From Deltaproteobacteria bacterium ADurb.Bin151 (GTDB lineage: Bacteria; Desulfobacterota; Syntrophia; Syntrophales; Smithellaceae), in NCBI GenBank assembly GCA_002070455.1, contig MWDG01000012.1:1-59294 (forward strand): DNA of 59,294 bases. The letters run 5' to 3'. A program made the position numbers and the translations under genes. The notes below the pieces were generated by a model. The model worked only from the letters and a program-made list of their open reading frames with translations, was not told the origin of the DNA and did no database searches. This document shows, one piece after another, positions 28,006-37,905 of this stretch (position 1 is its first letter; every line of letters begins with the position of its first letter).

Positions 28006-28701
28006 TTACACTTTAATCAGCATGGTCGCCGGATCTAAAAGCAGGGCATCCTGTTTCGCTTCGGAAGACCGGCCCTTGAGAACCTTGATATAGACTTCCG
28101 GCCCTTCGGCAACCAACTGCACCAGAACATCAAAGAGGTCCTCCACATGCCGGAAAGAAAGAGGCAGTCCGTCATCCGTGGGTGGTTCGTGGCGATGCGT
28201 ATGAATGGTAAACCAGATACGCATGGAATATTTTTTAGCCAGTTCTTTCAACTCCACCAGGAGACCACGCCCCGATTCATCAAATTTCAACCCGTCCAAA
28301 ATAATCACGTAGGGCTTGAAAATATTCTGCTGCATCAGATCGGTCAGTCGTTCTTCCAGTTTAGGGACACTGAATCCCTCCACCCGAAAAGTCATAATGA
28401 AACGGTAATTGAGGATGTTTTCCCAGTATTCCGTCGCTTCCGCGGAATCATATTTGGATGCCATATCGTTGAATAATTCTCGATACCAGACATCTACCTT
28501 GCTTACGGCGTCATTCAGACTCACGTGTAAAACGGGCTGTTCATGCATCATAGCATGGAGCGCCATCTGGACAAGCAAGGCGGTTTTGCCAACGCCTGCA
28601 TAGGCTAAAACCGCTCCAAAATCACCGCTTTTTAAAATATAATCGTTCTCAAATCCAAGATTGAGCAGCGGATTACGCTGAATGATCTCCTGTTTAATCA
28701 T
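28006..28701 (-). CDS. RecA-fold (DnaB/RAD55-like) ATPase
   Basis: About 231 aa single-domain P-loop ATPase. Walker A AYAGVGKT is at residues 33-40 and a Walker B-like strand is PYVIILDG. A VWFTIHTH-like strand (IRIWF, then HTH) fits the RecA/DnaB core. There is no DNA-binding or helicase accessory domain, so the role is unclear. AAGGA sits 7 bases before the ATG at 28701; an upstream ATG at 28767 also has a plausible AGGA and would add 22 residues. It lies between fusA and the YyaL-like gene, which suggests co-expression with translation. Confidence 0.7.
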   Translation of the reverse strand: MIKQEIIQRNPLLNLGFENDYILKSGDFGAVLAYAGVGKTALLVQMALHAMMHEQPVLHVSLNDAVSKVDVWYRELFNDMASKYDSAEATEYWENILNYRFIMTFRVEGFSVPKLEERLTDLMQQNIFKPYVIILDGLKFDESGRGLLVELKELAKKYSMRIWFTIHTHRHEPPTDDGLPLSFRHVEDLFDVLVQLVAEGPEVYIKVLKGRSSEAKQDALLLDPATMLIKV

Positions 28702-28811
28702 GATTGCATCCTTATACGTTAAATGGATAACATTATTTTCCCGTTTTAAAGCTCTTCCCACTGACATTGTTTTTTCCTACAGCCTATCAGTCTACAGTCT
28801 AATAGCCTGAC

Positions 28812-30902
28812 TCAAGCCGCCGCTGTCTTTTTGTTCTGTGCCACTTCAAGGGCGATTTTTTCCGCAATCGACTGCGGTACCTGGCGGTAAAGAGCAAACT
28901 CCATCGTGAACTGCGCCTTGCCCTGTGTTGATGAACGCAGAACGGTCGAAAAACCAAACATTTCTGCAAGTGGAACCTGTGATTCAATCACGCACATCAC
29001 TCCCTCATCCTGCGAGCCGATAATCATGCCACGGCGCTGATTGAGGAGCCCCATCACAGCCCCCTGGAATTCGGTAGGAGTCTCTACAACCACCTTCATA
29101 ATCGGTTCGTGAATTACCGGCTTGGCACGCAGATAGGCTTCTTTGAATGCCCCGCGCGCAGCTGCCTGGAAAGCCATATCGGAGGAATCCACGGAATGCG
29201 ATGCGCCGTCGTTGATCACCACCTTAACACCGGTAACCGGAAATTCCAGTTTTGGCCCTTTCGCCATACTCTGCCTGAAACCCTTTTCGCATGCTGCAAT
29301 GTATTGCGTTGGGATGGCACCACCGAATACTTCGTTTTCAAAAACAAATTCAGCATCGCTGATCGGCTCAATATAGCCGGCAACTCGCCCGAACTGACCG
29401 GAACCGCCAGTCTGTTTCTTGTGCGTATAGTTAAAATCCGCCCGCTGCGTAATGGTTTCGCGATAAGCCACGCGGGGATTGCCTGTGGTGACTTCCGCGC
29501 TGTATTCACGCTTCATTCTTTCGACGTAGATGTCAAGATGCAGCTCTCCCATGCCCTCAATGATGGTTTCATTGGTTTCGGGATCGACGTATGTTTTGAA
29601 TGTCGGGTCTTCCTTGGAGAATCGATTCAGGGCTTTCGACATGGCCATTTGAGATTTATTATCTTTCGGAACAATTGCCAGAGAGATGACCGGTTTGGGA
29701 ACATACATGGACGTCATGGTCATGTTGATACCGGGTGAAACAAACGTATCGCCTGATGAACATTCAATGCCGAAAAGTGCGCCAATGTAACCTGCACGCA
29801 GCTGCTCGACATCTTCCATCTGATCGGCATGCATCCGCACAACCCGGCCGACTTTAATTTTTTTGCCGTTTCGGACATTGACGATCGTGCATCCTTTTTC
29901 CACAGTACCTTCATAAACCCTGATGTAGGTTAACTGACCGTACTGACCGTCTTCCAGCTTGAAAGCCAGTGATATAATTGGTTTTCCCGAATTACTGCTC
30001 AGCACAACAGGTTCTTCGTTGTTGTTCATGTCAAGGGCTACGTTTTCCACTTCAGACGGCGCCGGCAGAAGCAAAGTTACACCATCCAGCAGAGGCTGAA
30101 TCGCTTTGTTTTTATAGGCGGAACCCATGTAGACCGGTGTCAGTTCCCTCTTTAGTGTACCCTTGCGGATTGCGGTATAAAGCATCTCGGCGGGGATTTC
30201 CTTCTCCTCCAGGATGGCTTCCGTCAGTTCGTCAGAAAACAGAGAAGCGGCGTCAATCAGTTCTTCCCGTCTAGCTCTGGCTTCCTCAAGAAGATGCTGC
30301 GGAATATCTTCCATGCGGATGTTTTCGCCGTTGTCACCCTCAAAATACAACGCTTTCATGCTCACCAGATCAACAACCCCCTGAAGGTCTGTTTCCAGGC
30401 CGATGGGAATCTGCATGGCAACGGCATTGTGCCCCAGTTTCGATTTGAGCTGGCCGATGACGCGGAACGGATTGGCACCGCTGCGGTCGCACTTGTTGAT
30501 AAACGCGATGCAGGGAACTTTGTAGCGCTTCATCTGATGATCGACCGTGATGGACTGCGACTGAACACCGCCAACGGAACACAAAACAAGGATGGCACCA
30601 TCCAAAACCCTCAGGGACCGTTCCACTTCAATGGTAAAATCAACATGGCCAGGGGTATCAATAATGTTGATTTCATGTCCTTTCCATTCACAATATGTGG
30701 CGGCAGAGGCGATGGTAATGCCTCTTTCCTTTTCCAGATCCATGGAATCCATGGTCGCGCCCACACCATCTTTGCCTTTCACGTCATGGATGGCGTGAAT
30801 CCGTTTCGTGTAAAAAAGGATTCTTTCGCTGAGTGTGGTTTTCCCGGAATCGATATGCGCACTGATTCCAATGTTGCGGATTTTCTGATCGTCGCACTTC
30901 AT
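28812..30902 (-). CDS. fusA: Elongation factor G, spdEFG1/mitochondrial-EFG1-like
   Basis: Ribosomal translocase GTPase of 696 aa. G1 AHIDSGKTT (residues 15-23) has Ser where canonical EF-G has Ala. G2 is [12 protein letters not shown]3 DTPGHVDF (with the catalytic His) and G4 NKCD. Segments such as [16 protein letters not shown] and [20 protein letters not shown] closely resemble mitochondrial EFG1 as I remember it. Domains II-V are complete (GGSGQFGRV in domain IV). The ATG at 30902 has GAGAGGA 7 bases upstream; a longer frame to 31013 would run through the leader terminator. Likely transcribed from 31045-31073. Confidence 0.94.
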   Translation of the reverse strand: MKCDDQKIRNIGISAHIDSGKTTLSERILFYTKRIHAIHDVKGKDGVGATMDSMDLEKERGITIASAATYCEWKGHEINIIDTPGHVDFTIEVERSLRVLDGAILVLCSVGGVQSQSITVDHQMKRYKVPCIAFINKCDRSGANPFRVIGQLKSKLGHNAVAMQIPIGLETDLQGVVDLVSMKALYFEGDNGENIRMEDIPQHLLEEARARREELIDAASLFSDELTEAILEEKEIPAEMLYTAIRKGTLKRELTPVYMGSAYKNKAIQPLLDGVTLLLPAPSEVENVALDMNNNEEPVVLSSNSGKPIISLAFKLEDGQYGQLTYIRVYEGTVEKGCTIVNVRNGKKIKVGRVVRMHADQMEDVEQLRAGYIGALFGIECSSGDTFVSPGINMTMTSMYVPKPVISLAIVPKDNKSQMAMSKALNRFSKEDPTFKTYVDPETNETIIEGMGELHLDIYVERMKREYSAEVTTGNPRVAYRETITQRADFNYTHKKQTGGSGQFGRVAGYIEPISDAEFVFENEVFGGAIPTQYIAACEKGFRQSMAKGPKLEFPVTGVKVVINDGASHSVDSSDMAFQAAARGAFKEAYLRAKPVIHEPIMKVVVETPTEFQGAVMGLLNQRRGMIIGSQDEGVMCVIESQVPLAEMFGFSTVLRSSTQGKAQFTMEFALYRQVPQSIAEKIALEVAQNKKTAAA

Positions 30903-30965
30903 GATACATTCCTCTCTTAAAAACAATTTAATATAGGCTCTGTTACAGAATTCAGTCCTCATGAT

Positions 30966-31007
30966 AAAAAAAACCCCGCATTTGGAAGAGTCTCTGCCAG
31001 ATGAGGG
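30966..31007 (-). terminator. Intrinsic terminator in the fusA leader
   Basis: On the minus strand, CCCTCATCTGG pairs with CCAAATGCGGGG through an internal loop and one G-U pair. The loop is 11 bases and eight Ts follow (plus-strand As at 30966-30973). No minus-strand gene lies upstream that it could end; it sits between the fusA promoter and the ATG. The CCTCAT of its 5' arm can alternatively pair with ATGAGG just after the T run (plus strand 30957-30962). Confidence 0.7.
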
Positions 31008-31044
31008 ATCCACCGTGATTGAGCCTTAAAAATAAGAATTTGTT

Positions 31045-31073
31045 TTAATATACTGCTAATTGGAATTTGTCAA
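31045..31073 (-). promoter_or_regulatory. Sigma-70 promoter of fusA
   Basis: On the minus strand, -35 TTGACA (31068-31073) and -10 TATTAA (31045-31050) have a 17-base spacer. The expected start is near 31038, so the leader is about 135 bases and includes the terminator at 30966-31007. Confidence 0.55.
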
Positions 31074-31121
31074 GTGATGTTTTGAAATTTGTTTTCACCC
31101 ATATCTTTTCAAACGCGGTGG

Positions 31122-31150
31122 TTGACCGGTATGGATCCTGCCGATATAAT
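31122..31150 (+). promoter_or_regulatory. Sigma-70 promoter of the transglutaminase-ABC unit
   Basis: TTGACC at 31122-31127 and TATAAT at 31145-31150 have a 17-base spacer. The expected start, near 31157, is about 34 bases before the ATG at 31191. It diverges from the fusA promoter. Confidence 0.7.
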
Positions 31151-31190
31151 ACGTTCAATATTTTTCTACATTTCGGAAAGACAGGCAAAC

Positions 31191-32657
31191 ATGACGAAAA
31201 TCAATTGGAAGATTACCTGGGGTCTTGCCGTCACAGTGCTTTTTCTTGTCCTGCTGGCCGTTCGGTTGGGTCTTTTTAAGGATCAATCCGCAACCATTCC
31301 CTCCGGCCCGAAAGCTGAAATTGTACGTCATCCCGAATCCTGGATGAATATTTATCAAAACAGGAAAAAAATCGGGGTCATCCATCGAACATATCAGGCA
31401 CTGGAAAATGGCCGCTTTCAGACAACGGAAAACGTCACCATGCAGATTAACACCATGGGCATCACCCAGGCGCTCCACATCTCTACGGAAACAGAACTGA
31501 ATCCGGACATGTCTTTCTCCAGCTTTCATTTTCAGCTCAATTCCAGCTTATTCCGCTTCAACGCCCGCGGATACAAACAAAAGGATCAAATCATATTATT
31601 CGCCGGCCCGCCCCGTGAAGAAGAAAAAATCATTCTCCCGATCAGTGATGTACCCCACATCAGCGGGAACATCTATGAAGCAGCGTTCCGGGCAGGTCTT
31701 AAGAAAAATCAAAGCTCTTCTTTCAGCATTTTTGATCCGTCCACCCTTGGCATCCGCAAAATATCCGTGACCCGCGACGCCGATGAAATCATCCCCATCA
31801 TGGGGAAGCGCATTCTGACACAGAAATTCTGCGCCGATTTTATGGGAGCAAAAAATTGTGCCTGGCTGGCCAAAGACGGCGAAGTCCTGAAAGAATCCGG
31901 TATTCTGGGTCTATCCATGGAAAAGGTCAGCGAGGAACTGGCACGTAAAGAATTTGCCATGGACAACGTAATTGATTTTACGCAAGTCGCGTCCATCCCC
32001 TCCAATCAGATTTTTCAGGACCCGGCAAGTTTGACGGAAATAACCATCAGAATCAGCAACATTCACCCCTCAGGTCTGATGCTCAACGGCGGCCGTCAGA
32101 AATTTCATCAGGATCTGCTGACCGTCACCCGGGAGCTCATTCCAATTGAGAACGCCACAGAGGGGAAAATGCCGTCTTTTTTCAAGCACTTTCTGAAACC
32201 TTCGCCCCTGGTGCAGAGCGACCATCCACAAATAAAAGCCGCCATGGCAAAAATGGTATCAAGAGGTGATTCCCCTTCCGGCAAAATGCGTAAAATCGTA
32301 TCCTGGGTTTATAAAAATATCCAAAAAAAACCAGCCTTGTCGGTGCCCAATGCACTGGAGGTTTTAAAAAACAGAACCGGCGACTGCAATGAGCATGCGG
32401 TTTTAACCGCCGCTTTGCTTCGGTCTGCAGGAGTGCCGGCCCAGATTGAAACCGGGCTGGTTTATCTTAACGGCCGTTTTTATTATCATGCCTGGAACCT
32501 TGCTTATGTGGGACAATGGATCACTGCCGATGCGGTATTCAACCAGATTCCGGCTGATGTGACCCATATCCGGCTCGTGCGGGGCGAAGGCAGCCAGCAG
32601 CTGGATCTACTGGGCGTCATGGGTAAAATAAAACTGGAGGTTATCTCAGCAAAGTAA
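31191..32657 (+). CDS. Membrane-anchored transglutaminase-like protein
   Basis: 488 aa with an N-terminal membrane anchor at about 10-29. A long beta-rich region follows, then a C-terminal transglutaminase-like domain with the triad C399 (GDCNEHA), H433 (YYHAWN) and D447 (TADAVFNQ). The family acts as cysteine protease or amidase/transferase; the domain would face the periplasm. The frame is open to 31089, but the promoter at 31122-31150 and the AGG before 31191 favour the ATG at 31191. Its stop overlaps the ABC ATPase start by one base, so the two are co-translated. The substrate is unknown. Confidence 0.8.
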   Translation: MTKINWKITWGLAVTVLFLVLLAVRLGLFKDQSATIPSGPKAEIVRHPESWMNIYQNRKKIGVIHRTYQALENGRFQTTENVTMQINTMGITQALHISTETELNPDMSFSSFHFQLNSSLFRFNARGYKQKDQIILFAGPPREEEKIILPISDVPHISGNIYEAAFRAGLKKNQSSSFSIFDPSTLGIRKISVTRDADEIIPIMGKRILTQKFCADFMGAKNCAWLAKDGEVLKESGILGLSMEKVSEELARKEFAMDNVIDFTQVASIPSNQIFQDPASLTEITIRISNIHPSGLMLNGGRQKFHQDLLTVTRELIPIENATEGKMPSFFKHFLKPSPLVQSDHPQIKAAMAKMVSRGDSPSGKMRKIVSWVYKNIQKKPALSVPNALEVLKNRTGDCNEHAVLTAALLRSAGVPAQIETGLVYLNGRFYYHAWNLAYVGQWITADAVFNQIPADVTHIRLVRGEGSQQLDLLGVMGKIKLEVISAK

Positions 32658-33382
32658 TGATTGAACTCAAAGAACTGACCAAGGATTACGGAACAACGCT
32701 GGCTGTCGACAATTTGAGCTTGAGGGTATCTGCAGGGGAAATTTATGGATTCATCGGGCCGAACGGCGCAGGAAAAACCACAACGATCCGCATGATGGGC
32801 GGCATTATCGAACCGACAGCCGGAAGCATCATGATTGCAGGAATCAATGTCCACAAAAACCCCGTCGCAGCGAAAAAGATCATCGGTTTTGTTCCGGACA
32901 GGCCGTTTCTATATGAAAAACTGACCGGCATGGAGTTTCTTAAGTTTATTGGCGATCTGTATCGGGTCGACCTTTCGTCTCTCTATCGGAAATCGGAGGA
33001 GCTTTTAAAGCAATTTTCTCTATGGGACTGGGCGAATGAAATTATTGAAGCGTATTCACATGGGATGAAGCAGAGACTGATCATCGCGGCGGCGCTGCTT
33101 CATGATCCGAAAGTCATGGTTATTGACGAACCAATGGTCGGCCTCGATCCCGAAGCCGTACGGATGGTCAGGGACATTCTCAAGGGACTGGCCGCGCAAA
33201 ATGTAACTGTCTTTGTCTCCACCCACACCTTGAGCCTGGCAGAAGACCTCTGCGATAGAATCGGCGTTATCCATAAGGGTACTCTCATTGCCCAGGGCAC
33301 CGTCGCTGAATTGAACCTAGCTGCCAAAACCGGCGAAGCCCGGCTGGAAGAAGTCTTTCTGACGTTGGTGCGGGAAGTGTAA
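32657..33382 (+). CDS. ABC transporter ATP-binding subunit
   Basis: 241 aa, one NBD. Walker A GPNGAGKTT is near residues 34-42, a degenerate signature YSHGMKQRL replaces LSGGQ, and Walker B/DEP is VMVIDEPMVGLD. The H-loop is STHTLSLAE. The start is ATG at 32657 inside the stop of the transglutaminase gene (TAATG). The permease follows after 4 bases. Confidence 0.92.
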   Translation: MIELKELTKDYGTTLAVDNLSLRVSAGEIYGFIGPNGAGKTTTIRMMGGIIEPTAGSIMIAGINVHKNPVAAKKIIGFVPDRPFLYEKLTGMEFLKFIGDLYRVDLSSLYRKSEELLKQFSLWDWANEIIEAYSHGMKQRLIIAAALLHDPKVMVIDEPMVGLDPEAVRMVRDILKGLAAQNVTVFVSTHTLSLAEDLCDRIGVIHKGTLIAQGTVAELNLAAKTGEARLEEVFLTLVREV

Positions 33383-33386
33383 GTCT

Positions 33387-35072
33387 ATGATAAATGCCGT
33401 ATGGACATTATTGGCCCCCAGGCTGCTTTCCGCAAGGCCCTCCGTGCAAAACAACCGCCGTTCACGTTTTTTCTTCTTTTTCTTCATCGGGCTGATTTTC
33501 TGGACTGGAGCTTTCCTTATCTTTTACCGGGTTTTGACCTACTTCCAGAGCGTCCAGGATTTTGGCGATATTCTGGCCATGAAACTTCTTTCGATGATGA
33601 TCATCACCTTCTTCACCCTGTTGCTTTTCAGCAGTATTATCAACAGCCTGTCTCATCTGTATTTAAGCCGCGATTTATCTCTGCTGCATTCCCTGCCCGT
33701 TTCAGTCGTGGATATTTTCAGATCCAGATGGCTTGTCAGCGCCTTTGATTCATCCTGGATGGTGGTGGCTTTCAGTCTTCCCGTTTTCTTATCTTACGGC
33801 CTGGTTTATCATGCGGGTATTTTTTATTATCTGATCACCTTTACCGCCATTGTCTGCATGTGCATGATCGCTTCAGCACTGAGCAGCATGGTTGTTCTGC
33901 TGGGGGCCGCAATCCTTCCCGCAGGTAAAATACGCACCCTTTTTGTCATTCTGGGAGTTTTGCTGGCGGTGCTTCTTGTCGTCGTATTGAGATTGATTCA
34001 ACCTGAACAGCTTGTCAATCCAGACAGTTTTGCTTCCGTTGTTCTGTACCTGAATTCCGTACAGGCACTCAATCTGCCATATCTTCCGACAACCTGGATC
34101 ACCGATACAGTGCGTTTTGCTCTGAAAAGTGAATGGAGCTCATCCGGATTGAACCTGGCCCTTTCAACCAGCTTCGTTCTGTTTCTTCTTTTTATCAACG
34201 AAACAACAGCAGGTATCATCTACTTCCGCGGTTTCTCGCGCGCCCAAACAACGCCGAAAAGGCTTTTCAAACCAGTTACATTGGGTGGAAAAAGCTGGGA
34301 AGTTCTGTTGAATTTCCTTTCAAGACCGGCCAGGGCTTTTGCTGTGAAAGAGTTGCGATCGTTCTTCAGGGATTCCACGCAGTGGCCGCAACTGTTTCTC
34401 ATCTGCGCGCTGATTGTGATTTACCTGTACAATTTTTCCGTGCTGCCCCTGGACCGGGCACCGATCAAAACTATCTATCTGCAAAATGTATTCTCTTTCT
34501 TGAATGTGGGGCTTTCGGCATTCGTCCTATCGGCTATTGCCGCCCGTTTTGTTTTTCCGGCTGTCAGCATGGAAGGCGAAGCCTTCTGGATTATTCAATC
34601 GGCGCCTGTATCCATGAAAACATTTCTCTGGATCAAGTTTTTTCTCTACTACCTGCCGCTGCTTTTGCTTACGGAAACGCTCATTGTAGCCTCGAATATT
34701 CTGTTGAGGGTTACACCGTTTATGATGTTTTTATCTGTCTTGACCATCTTTTTCCTGGTTCCGGCAATCGTAGCTCTGGCTGTCGGGCTGGGTGCCCGTT
34801 ACCCTGATTTCAAATCCGAGAACCCGGCAATGTCGGCAACCAGTTTTGGGGGAGTGCTTTTCATGCTCCTGAGTTTCAGCCTGATCGCCTCGGTCATTAT
34901 CCTGGAGGCGGGACCAGTTTATCGCATCTTTATGGCCGAATTGCATGGGCAGGCTTTATCCGTAAAGCAAATCATCCGATTGGCGTTGTCCTTCTCTTTT
35001 GCTCTGTTTCTCTGCATATTTGCAGTCTTCTACCCCATGAAACTGGGTGAAAAACATCTGCTCAAGAGATAA
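33387..35072 (+). CDS. ABC-2-like permease
   Basis: 561 aa, very hydrophobic, with about ten to twelve TM segments in two halves separated by a soluble stretch (about 285-320). It is the membrane partner of the preceding ATPase. It is larger than usual ABC-2 permeases, which suggests two fused permease halves. The substrate cannot be read from the sequence. It is the last gene of the transglutaminase-ABC unit; 176 bases to the EF-G II gene. Confidence 0.82.
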   Translation: MINAVWTLLAPRLLSARPSVQNNRRSRFFFFFFIGLIFWTGAFLIFYRVLTYFQSVQDFGDILAMKLLSMMIITFFTLLLFSSIINSLSHLYLSRDLSLLHSLPVSVVDIFRSRWLVSAFDSSWMVVAFSLPVFLSYGLVYHAGIFYYLITFTAIVCMCMIASALSSMVVLLGAAILPAGKIRTLFVILGVLLAVLLVVVLRLIQPEQLVNPDSFASVVLYLNSVQALNLPYLPTTWITDTVRFALKSEWSSSGLNLALSTSFVLFLLFINETTAGIIYFRGFSRAQTTPKRLFKPVTLGGKSWEVLLNFLSRPARAFAVKELRSFFRDSTQWPQLFLICALIVIYLYNFSVLPLDRAPIKTIYLQNVFSFLNVGLSAFVLSAIAARFVFPAVSMEGEAFWIIQSAPVSMKTFLWIKFFLYYLPLLLLTETLIVASNILLRVTPFMMFLSVLTIFFLVPAIVALAVGLGARYPDFKSENPAMSATSFGGVLFMLLSFSLIASVIILEAGPVYRIFMAELHGQALSVKQIIRLALSFSFALFLCIFAVFYPMKLGEKHLLKR

Positions 35073-35248
35073 ATTCCCACAGCCTTGCGATGAACTGACT
35101 TGGACGGCAAATGAATCTTCTGAAATGGTCAATCGTGTAAAATTACCTTGATTTTCGCTGCCGGATAGGCTAAACAACCCCGCATTCTGTATGAACCTGT
35201 TTCAGTAGATTTTTTGCTGATCTTGTTGAGATATTGAAAGGAGTTTTC

Positions 35249-37330
35249 ATGGCAAAGTACGAATCCAAATCCCTAAGAAATCTAGCTGTAATCGGCCACG
35301 GCGGAACAGGCAAAACCTCTATTTGTGAATCCCTGCTATATGTTTCAGGGAAAAATGAGCGCCTGGGACGTGTTGACGACGGTTCATCCACCATGGATTT
35401 TGAACCGGAAGAGCAGAAAAAACACGTTTCCATATCATCCGCGGCTAATTTTGTTGAATGGGATAAACATAAGATCAACATCATCGATACCCCCGGCGAC
35501 TCAAACTTTACTTTTGATATTGAGTGTTCTCTCAGTGTTGTAGACAATGCGGTAGTCGTGATCGATTCCGTTGGCGGCGTTGAATTTCAGACGCAGAAAG
35601 TCTGGGAACTTGCAGACAAATACTCCCTAGCCCGCATCATTTTCGTCAACCGCATGGACCGTGAAAGGGCCGATTTCAACAAGGTACTGGAAAGCATCAA
35701 AACAAAACTCAAGAAAAAAGCAACCCCTGTATGCCTGCCTGTCGGCGCGGAAGATAAATTCCAGGGGATCGTGGATCTCATCTCCATGAAAGCTTACACT
35801 TTTGCCGACAACAAGGGTGTTGGCAAGACGGCGGACATTTCCACAGACCTGATGGATGAGGCAAAAAGCATGCGCAGCTCCATGGTGGAAGACATTGCGG
35901 AGACCGACGATGAACTCATGAACAAATACCTTGAATCCGGTGAACTTTCCGCTGACGAGCTCAAAGCCGGATTGAGAAAAGGCGTCCTGTCGGGCAGTAT
36001 CATTCCCGTCATCTGCGGTTCAGCCGTTAAAGGCATCGGAGTTACCATGCTGATGGATCTGGCGGTCAGTTCGTTCGCATCACCCGTTGACCGCGGACCT
36101 GTTAAAGGTAAAAAGCCGGGAACAGATACAGCCGAAGAAAGACAGCCGTCGGAAGACGCTCCTTTTTCAGCCATTGTCTTCAAAACTATTGCCGATCCTT
36201 ACGCCGGACGCCTTACATTGTTCCGGGTTTATTCCGGTAAACTGAATTCTGATTCTGCTGTCTATAACTCTTCCAAAAAAATTACCGAAAAATTCGGGCA
36301 CATTTTCTTTCTGGAAGGCAAGAATCAGAAACAGGCGGAAGTCCTCATTCCCGGCGATATCGCCGGCGTTGCCAAACTGAAGGAAACCGTTACCGGTGAC
36401 ACCCTTTGCTTCGAAAAAGCACCAGTCGTCTTCGAAAAAGTAGCCGTTCCACCACCGATCATGTCTTTTGCCGTAGAACCGAAATCACGAGGCGACGAAG
36501 ACAAGATTGCTTCTTCAATCCACCGCCTGACGGAAGAAGACCCGACCATTGTATTTTCACGCAATGTTCAGACCAAGGAGATGATTCTCTCCGGCATGGG
36601 ACAGGTGCATATTGAAGTCAACGTAGAAAAAATGAAACGAAAATTTGGCGTTGAAGTCAACCTGAACACCCCGAAAGTCCCCTATTTTGAAACCATTAAA
36701 GGAAAAACAAACGTTCAGGGACGATACAAAAAACAGTCCGGTGGACGCGGCCAGTTTGGTGATTGTACGATCGACATTGAACCACTGCCACGCGGTGGAG
36801 GCTATGAATTCCTGGATAAGATCGTTGGCGGCGTTATTCCCGGGCAATACCGCCCGGCCGTAGACAAAGGCATTCAGGAAGCGGCTGCCAAAGGGGTGAT
36901 TGCGGGTTACCCTGTGGTGGACTTCAGGATATCGCTGGTTTTCGGCTCGTACCACACAGTCGATTCATCAGAAATGGCTTTTAAAATTGCCGGCTCCATG
37001 GCGTTTCAGAAAGGCGTCATGGAGTGTCAGCCCATTCTTTTGGAACCCATCGTAAATATTGCCATTGAAGTTCCGGATGAATACATGGGCGATGTCATCG
37101 GTGATCTTAACAGTCGGCGCGGTCGTGTTCTGGGTATGGACACGAATGGCACCAACCAGATCATTAAAGGTCAGGTTCCCCTTGCTGAAATTTTAAAATA
37201 CGCCCCCGATCTCCGTTCCATGACCAGCGGACGGGGCAATTTCACCTATACCGATTCGCATTACGAAGAAGTTCCCTCTTACATTGCAGAAAAAATTATT
37301 GCAGAATCAAAAAAAGAAGCAGAAGCGTAA
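35249..37330 (+). CDS. Elongation factor G type II
   Basis: Second EF-G paralogue in the window, 693 aa. G1 is GHGGTGKTS (16-24) and G3 is DTPGDSNF (80-87). In canonical EF-G the G3 His is the catalytic GTPase residue; here Asp84 occupies it. G4 is NRMD (134-137). Domains II-V are present, including GGRGQFGD in domain IV and SYHTVDSSE. The EF-G II group is non-essential where tested, and its role is unresolved. The start at ATG 35249 has AAAGGAG at 35237-35243; the longer frame from 35234 includes the SD. A mogA-like gene follows after 6 bases. Confidence 0.9.
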   Translation: MAKYESKSLRNLAVIGHGGTGKTSICESLLYVSGKNERLGRVDDGSSTMDFEPEEQKKHVSISSAANFVEWDKHKINIIDTPGDSNFTFDIECSLSVVDNAVVVIDSVGGVEFQTQKVWELADKYSLARIIFVNRMDRERADFNKVLESIKTKLKKKATPVCLPVGAEDKFQGIVDLISMKAYTFADNKGVGKTADISTDLMDEAKSMRSSMVEDIAETDDELMNKYLESGELSADELKAGLRKGVLSGSIIPVICGSAVKGIGVTMLMDLAVSSFASPVDRGPVKGKKPGTDTAEERQPSEDAPFSAIVFKTIADPYAGRLTLFRVYSGKLNSDSAVYNSSKKITEKFGHIFFLEGKNQKQAEVLIPGDIAGVAKLKETVTGDTLCFEKAPVVFEKVAVPPPIMSFAVEPKSRGDEDKIASSIHRLTEEDPTIVFSRNVQTKEMILSGMGQVHIEVNVEKMKRKFGVEVNLNTPKVPYFETIKGKTNVQGRYKKQSGGRGQFGDCTIDIEPLPRGGGYEFLDKIVGGVIPGQYRPAVDKGIQEAAAKGVIAGYPVVDFRISLVFGSYHTVDSSEMAFKIAGSMAFQKGVMECQPILLEPIVNIAIEVPDEYMGDVIGDLNSRRGRVLGMDTNGTNQIIKGQVPLAEILKYAPDLRSMTSGRGNFTYTDSHYEEVPSYIAEKIIAESKKEAEA

Positions 37331-37336
37331 CTTTCA

Positions 37337-37831
37337 ATGTTCAATGCTGCCATCATCACAGTGAGCGATAAAGGCTCTCAAGGCAAAAGGCAGGATTTAA
37401 GTGGCCCCGCAATAGCAGAAATGCTGGCGGGTGCCGCTATTGAAGTCAAGCACACCCTCATCACCCCCGACGAAATTGACCGGATCCGGAAAGCAATTAT
37501 TCAGTTTGCCGATGTGGAAAAAATGGATCTGATTTTGACCACGGGCGGAACGGGGGTCAGTCCGCGAGACCTCACACCGGACGCCACCCTGAAAGTTCTG
37601 GATAAAGAAATCCCCGGAATGGCTGAAGTCATGCGCATCACCAGTATGAAAATTACGCCCCATGCCATGATATCCAGAGCGGTTGCCGGCATTCGCGGCC
37701 ATTCATTGATCATCAATCTCCCCGGAAGCCCCAAAGGGGCCATGGAAAATCTTGCCGCTGTTCTGCCGGCAATTCCGCACGCCATCGAAAAAATAAAAGG
37801 CGATGACCGCGACTGCGCGGTATCGCCCTAG
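37337..37831 (+). CDS. mogA: MogA/MoaB-type molybdopterin adenylyltransferase
   Basis: 164 aa MoCF-fold protein that adenylylates molybdopterin before metal insertion. Motifs are ITVSDKGSQG (N-terminus), TTGGTGVSPRDLTPD (the Mg-ATP loop) and NLPGSPKGA. No strong SD is visible; it starts 6 bases after the EF-G II stop and is probably translated from the same message. MogA versus MoaB cannot be separated by eye. Confidence 0.88.
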   Translation: MFNAAIITVSDKGSQGKRQDLSGPAIAEMLAGAAIEVKHTLITPDEIDRIRKAIIQFADVEKMDLILTTGGTGVSPRDLTPDATLKVLDKEIPGMAEVMRITSMKITPHAMISRAVAGIRGHSLIINLPGSPKGAMENLAAVLPAIPHAIEKIKGDDRDCAVSP

Positions 37832-37905
37832 CTGACGGTTTTCCTTAGCCACACGACTCATGCGACATGACGGTCGTCCCTGCAGAAGACGGAAACCCGC
37901 TCCAC

